NCBI GenBank assembly: GCA_937960715.1
Contig: CALGOO010000186.1
Span: 1-23,626, forward strand
DNA from: an uncultured Candidatus Competibacteraceae bacterium
GTDB lineage: Bacteria; Pseudomonadota; Gammaproteobacteria; Competibacterales; Competibacteraceae
DNA: 23,626 nt
Direction of reading: 5' to 3'
The translations under genes and the position numbers were made by a program. Under the pieces are notes generated by a model. It saw only the letters and a list, made by a program, of their open reading frames with translations, searched no databases and was not told the origin of the DNA. Shown here piece by piece: positions 22,296 to 23,626 of the stretch (position 1 is the first letter of the stretch; each line of letters begins with the position of its first letter).

Positions 22296-23626
22296 ATGGA
22301 ATTTCCCTATGGCTTGAGCGATTTCGGCACCCTCATCCGCGAGGGCTACTTCTATCAGGACCGCACCGACCGGATTCCGCAACTGGAAAAGGCCGGGCGG
22401 CAACTGATCCTCGTCCGTCCCCGCCGCTTCGGCAAAAGCCTGTTGCTGTCGATGCTGGAGCACTACTACGATGTGAACCGGGCTGGGGAATTCGCGGCGC
22501 TGTTCGGCGGCCTGGCCATCGGTCGCAACCCCACGCCCCGGCGTAACCAGTACTTTGTGCTGAAATGGGATTTCTCGCTGGTGAAGGCACAGGGCGAGTT
22601 GAAGGAGATCGAGGCGGCGTTGCATCAGCATCTCAATGACCGGATCGCGCAATTCGCCGTAGATTATGAGACCTACCTGACCCGGCCGATTGTCCTTCGC
22701 CCGAACAACGCCATTTCTTCGCTGGAATCGTTGCTCACCGCGACAAGCGCGACTCCCCACAAAATCTACCTGCTGATCGACGAATACGACAACTTCGCCA
22801 ACGACGTGCTGATGGCGCGGCAGCAGGATTACGAAGCCCTGCTCTATGGCGAAGGGTTGCTCAAGACCGTGTTCAAGGCGGTGAAGGCTGCCGCCAGTGG
22901 GCGCGGCGTGGATCGCGTCTTCATCGCCGGCGTCTCGCCGGTGGTGCTCAGCGACATGACCAGCGGCTACAACGTTGGAGAGAACATCTACCTGGAACCG
23001 GCGTTCAACGATCTGTGCAGCTTCACCGAGGCCGAAATCGCCGCCGTGCTAGCGCGACTGGCTGAGGAAAGCGCGGCCTGGTCCCCCGCCGAGGCGCTGG
23101 ATACCATGCGGACGTTCTATAACGGTTACCGGTTCAGCGCCAAGACCGGGGAGAGTATCTACAATCCCACCCTGAGCCTGTATTTTCTGAAGCATCTGCA
23201 AAATCACGGGGAATATCCCGATCCGCTGCTGGATGAGAATCTGGCGATGGACCGCAACAAGTTGTTGTATATCTCCCGGCTACCCCATGGCGAAGACGTC
23301 TTAATCAAAGCCTTGAGCAGTGACCGCGCCCTGACGATTCCACAACTGGCCCGACGGTTTGGAGTGCAGGACATACTGAACACGGTCAAGGATCAACCCT
23401 TCATGGCGTCCCTGCTGTATTACTTTGGCATCCTCACTTGGGTAGGTCTGACCCCTTTTCACGAAGGTGTGTTCAAAATTCCGAATCTGGTGGCCAAGGC
23501 ATTATATGTGGAGCGGTTGCAGGAAATCTGGCTGCCGGGCTATGAAGATCAGGAGCATGTGCGCGACGTCAGCAAACGCTTCTGCCAGACCGGCGATCTC
23601 CAACCGCTATGCGACTTCATCGAAAC
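22296..23626 (+). CDS. AAA-ATPase-like protein (probable C-terminal PD-(D/E)xK nuclease), cut by the right edge
   Basis: The frame is open from ATG 22296 to the end (443 residues visible). The N-terminus, MEFPYGLSDFGTLIREGYFY, is typical of the AAA-ATPase-like family (Pfam AAA-ATPase_like). It has Walker A RPRRFGKSLLLS (41-52) and Walker B YLLIDEYDNF (D162, E163). Conserved family segments GVSPVVLSDMTSGYN and YNGYRFS follow. Full proteins of this family usually end with a PD-(D/E)xK nuclease domain, which would lie beyond the window. GGAG lies eight bases before the start, 38 bases after the DUF2201 stop. The function is unknown; families like this occur in many copies per genome in some gammaproteobacteria and are suspected of defence or mobility roles. 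Confidence 0.88.
   Translation, partial: MEFPYGLSDFGTLIREGYFYQDRTDRIPQLEKAGRQLILVRPRRFGKSLLLSMLEHYYDVNRAGEFAALFGGLAIGRNPTPRRNQYFVLKWDFSLVKAQGELKEIEAALHQHLNDRIAQFAVDYETYLTRPIVLRPNNAISSLESLLTATSATPHKIYLLIDEYDNFANDVLMARQQDYEALLYGEGLLKTVFKAVKAAASGRGVDRVFIAGVSPVVLSDMTSGYNVGENIYLEPAFNDLCSFTEAEIAAVLARLAEESAAWSPAEALDTMRTFYNGYRFSAKTGESIYNPTLSLYFLKHLQNHGEYPDPLLDENLAMDRNKLLYISRLPHGEDVLIKALSSDRALTIPQLARRFGVQDILNTVKDQPFMASLLYYFGILTWVGLTPFHEGVFKIPNLVAKALYVERLQEIWLPGYEDQEHVRDVSKRFCQTGDLQPLCDFIE

Overview
This GC-rich window (roughly 60% G+C by eye) carries only bacterial genes. A class III polyhydroxyalkanoate (PHA) synthase pair (PhaC plus PhaE), an MmeI-type restriction enzyme, a SulP permease and divergent AAA-ATPase/nuclease genes together suggest a gammaproteobacterium. 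A PHA-storing lineage such as the Competibacter/Contendobacter group is plausible, but that is inference from gene content; no marker gene is present to prove it.

Layout. (1) Positions 1-70 hold the first codons of a leftward AAA-ATPase-type gene. (2) Positions 353-3280 (+) encode a single-chain type IIL (MmeI-like) restriction-methyltransferase. Four copies of one palindromic repeat are inserted in it without breaking the frame. (3) Positions 3441-10243 are all on the minus strand and form a PHA and acyl-CoA block. In transcription order it reads: a PhaC-like synthase/hydrolase, an SDR reductase, one or two terminator hairpins, phaE, phaC, an SCP2-type thiolase, and its OB-fold partner. (4) Positions 10244-10970 are an AT-richer gap with no convincing gene. 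(5) Positions 10971-14345 hold a divergent pair: an old yellow enzyme (-) and a SulP permease fused to STAS and cyclic-nucleotide-binding domains (+). (6) Positions 14336-17248 (-) hold an exported formylglycine arylsulfatase followed by a small four-helix membrane protein that converges on the SulP gene. (7) Positions 17456-19267 (-) encode an RNase II/R-family exoribonuclease. Divergent from it (+) are a MoxR AAA+ ATPase and a DUF2201/VWA-like metallopeptidase protein, translationally coupled by a 4-base overlap. (8) From 22296 to the window end (+) runs an AAA-ATPase-like gene, cut by the edge.

How they work together. The thiolase could make a 3-ketoacyl-CoA, the SDR could reduce it to the 3-hydroxyacyl-CoA, and PhaE/PhaC would polymerise it. 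The second PhaC-like protein is a possible additional synthase or a thiolytic hydrolase. The sulfatase and SulP genes could liberate and import sulfate. MoxR and the DUF2201/VWA protein look like a two-component chaperone or maturation machine of unknown target. The most unusual signal is the cluster of four in-frame palindromic insertions confined to the restriction-modification gene.
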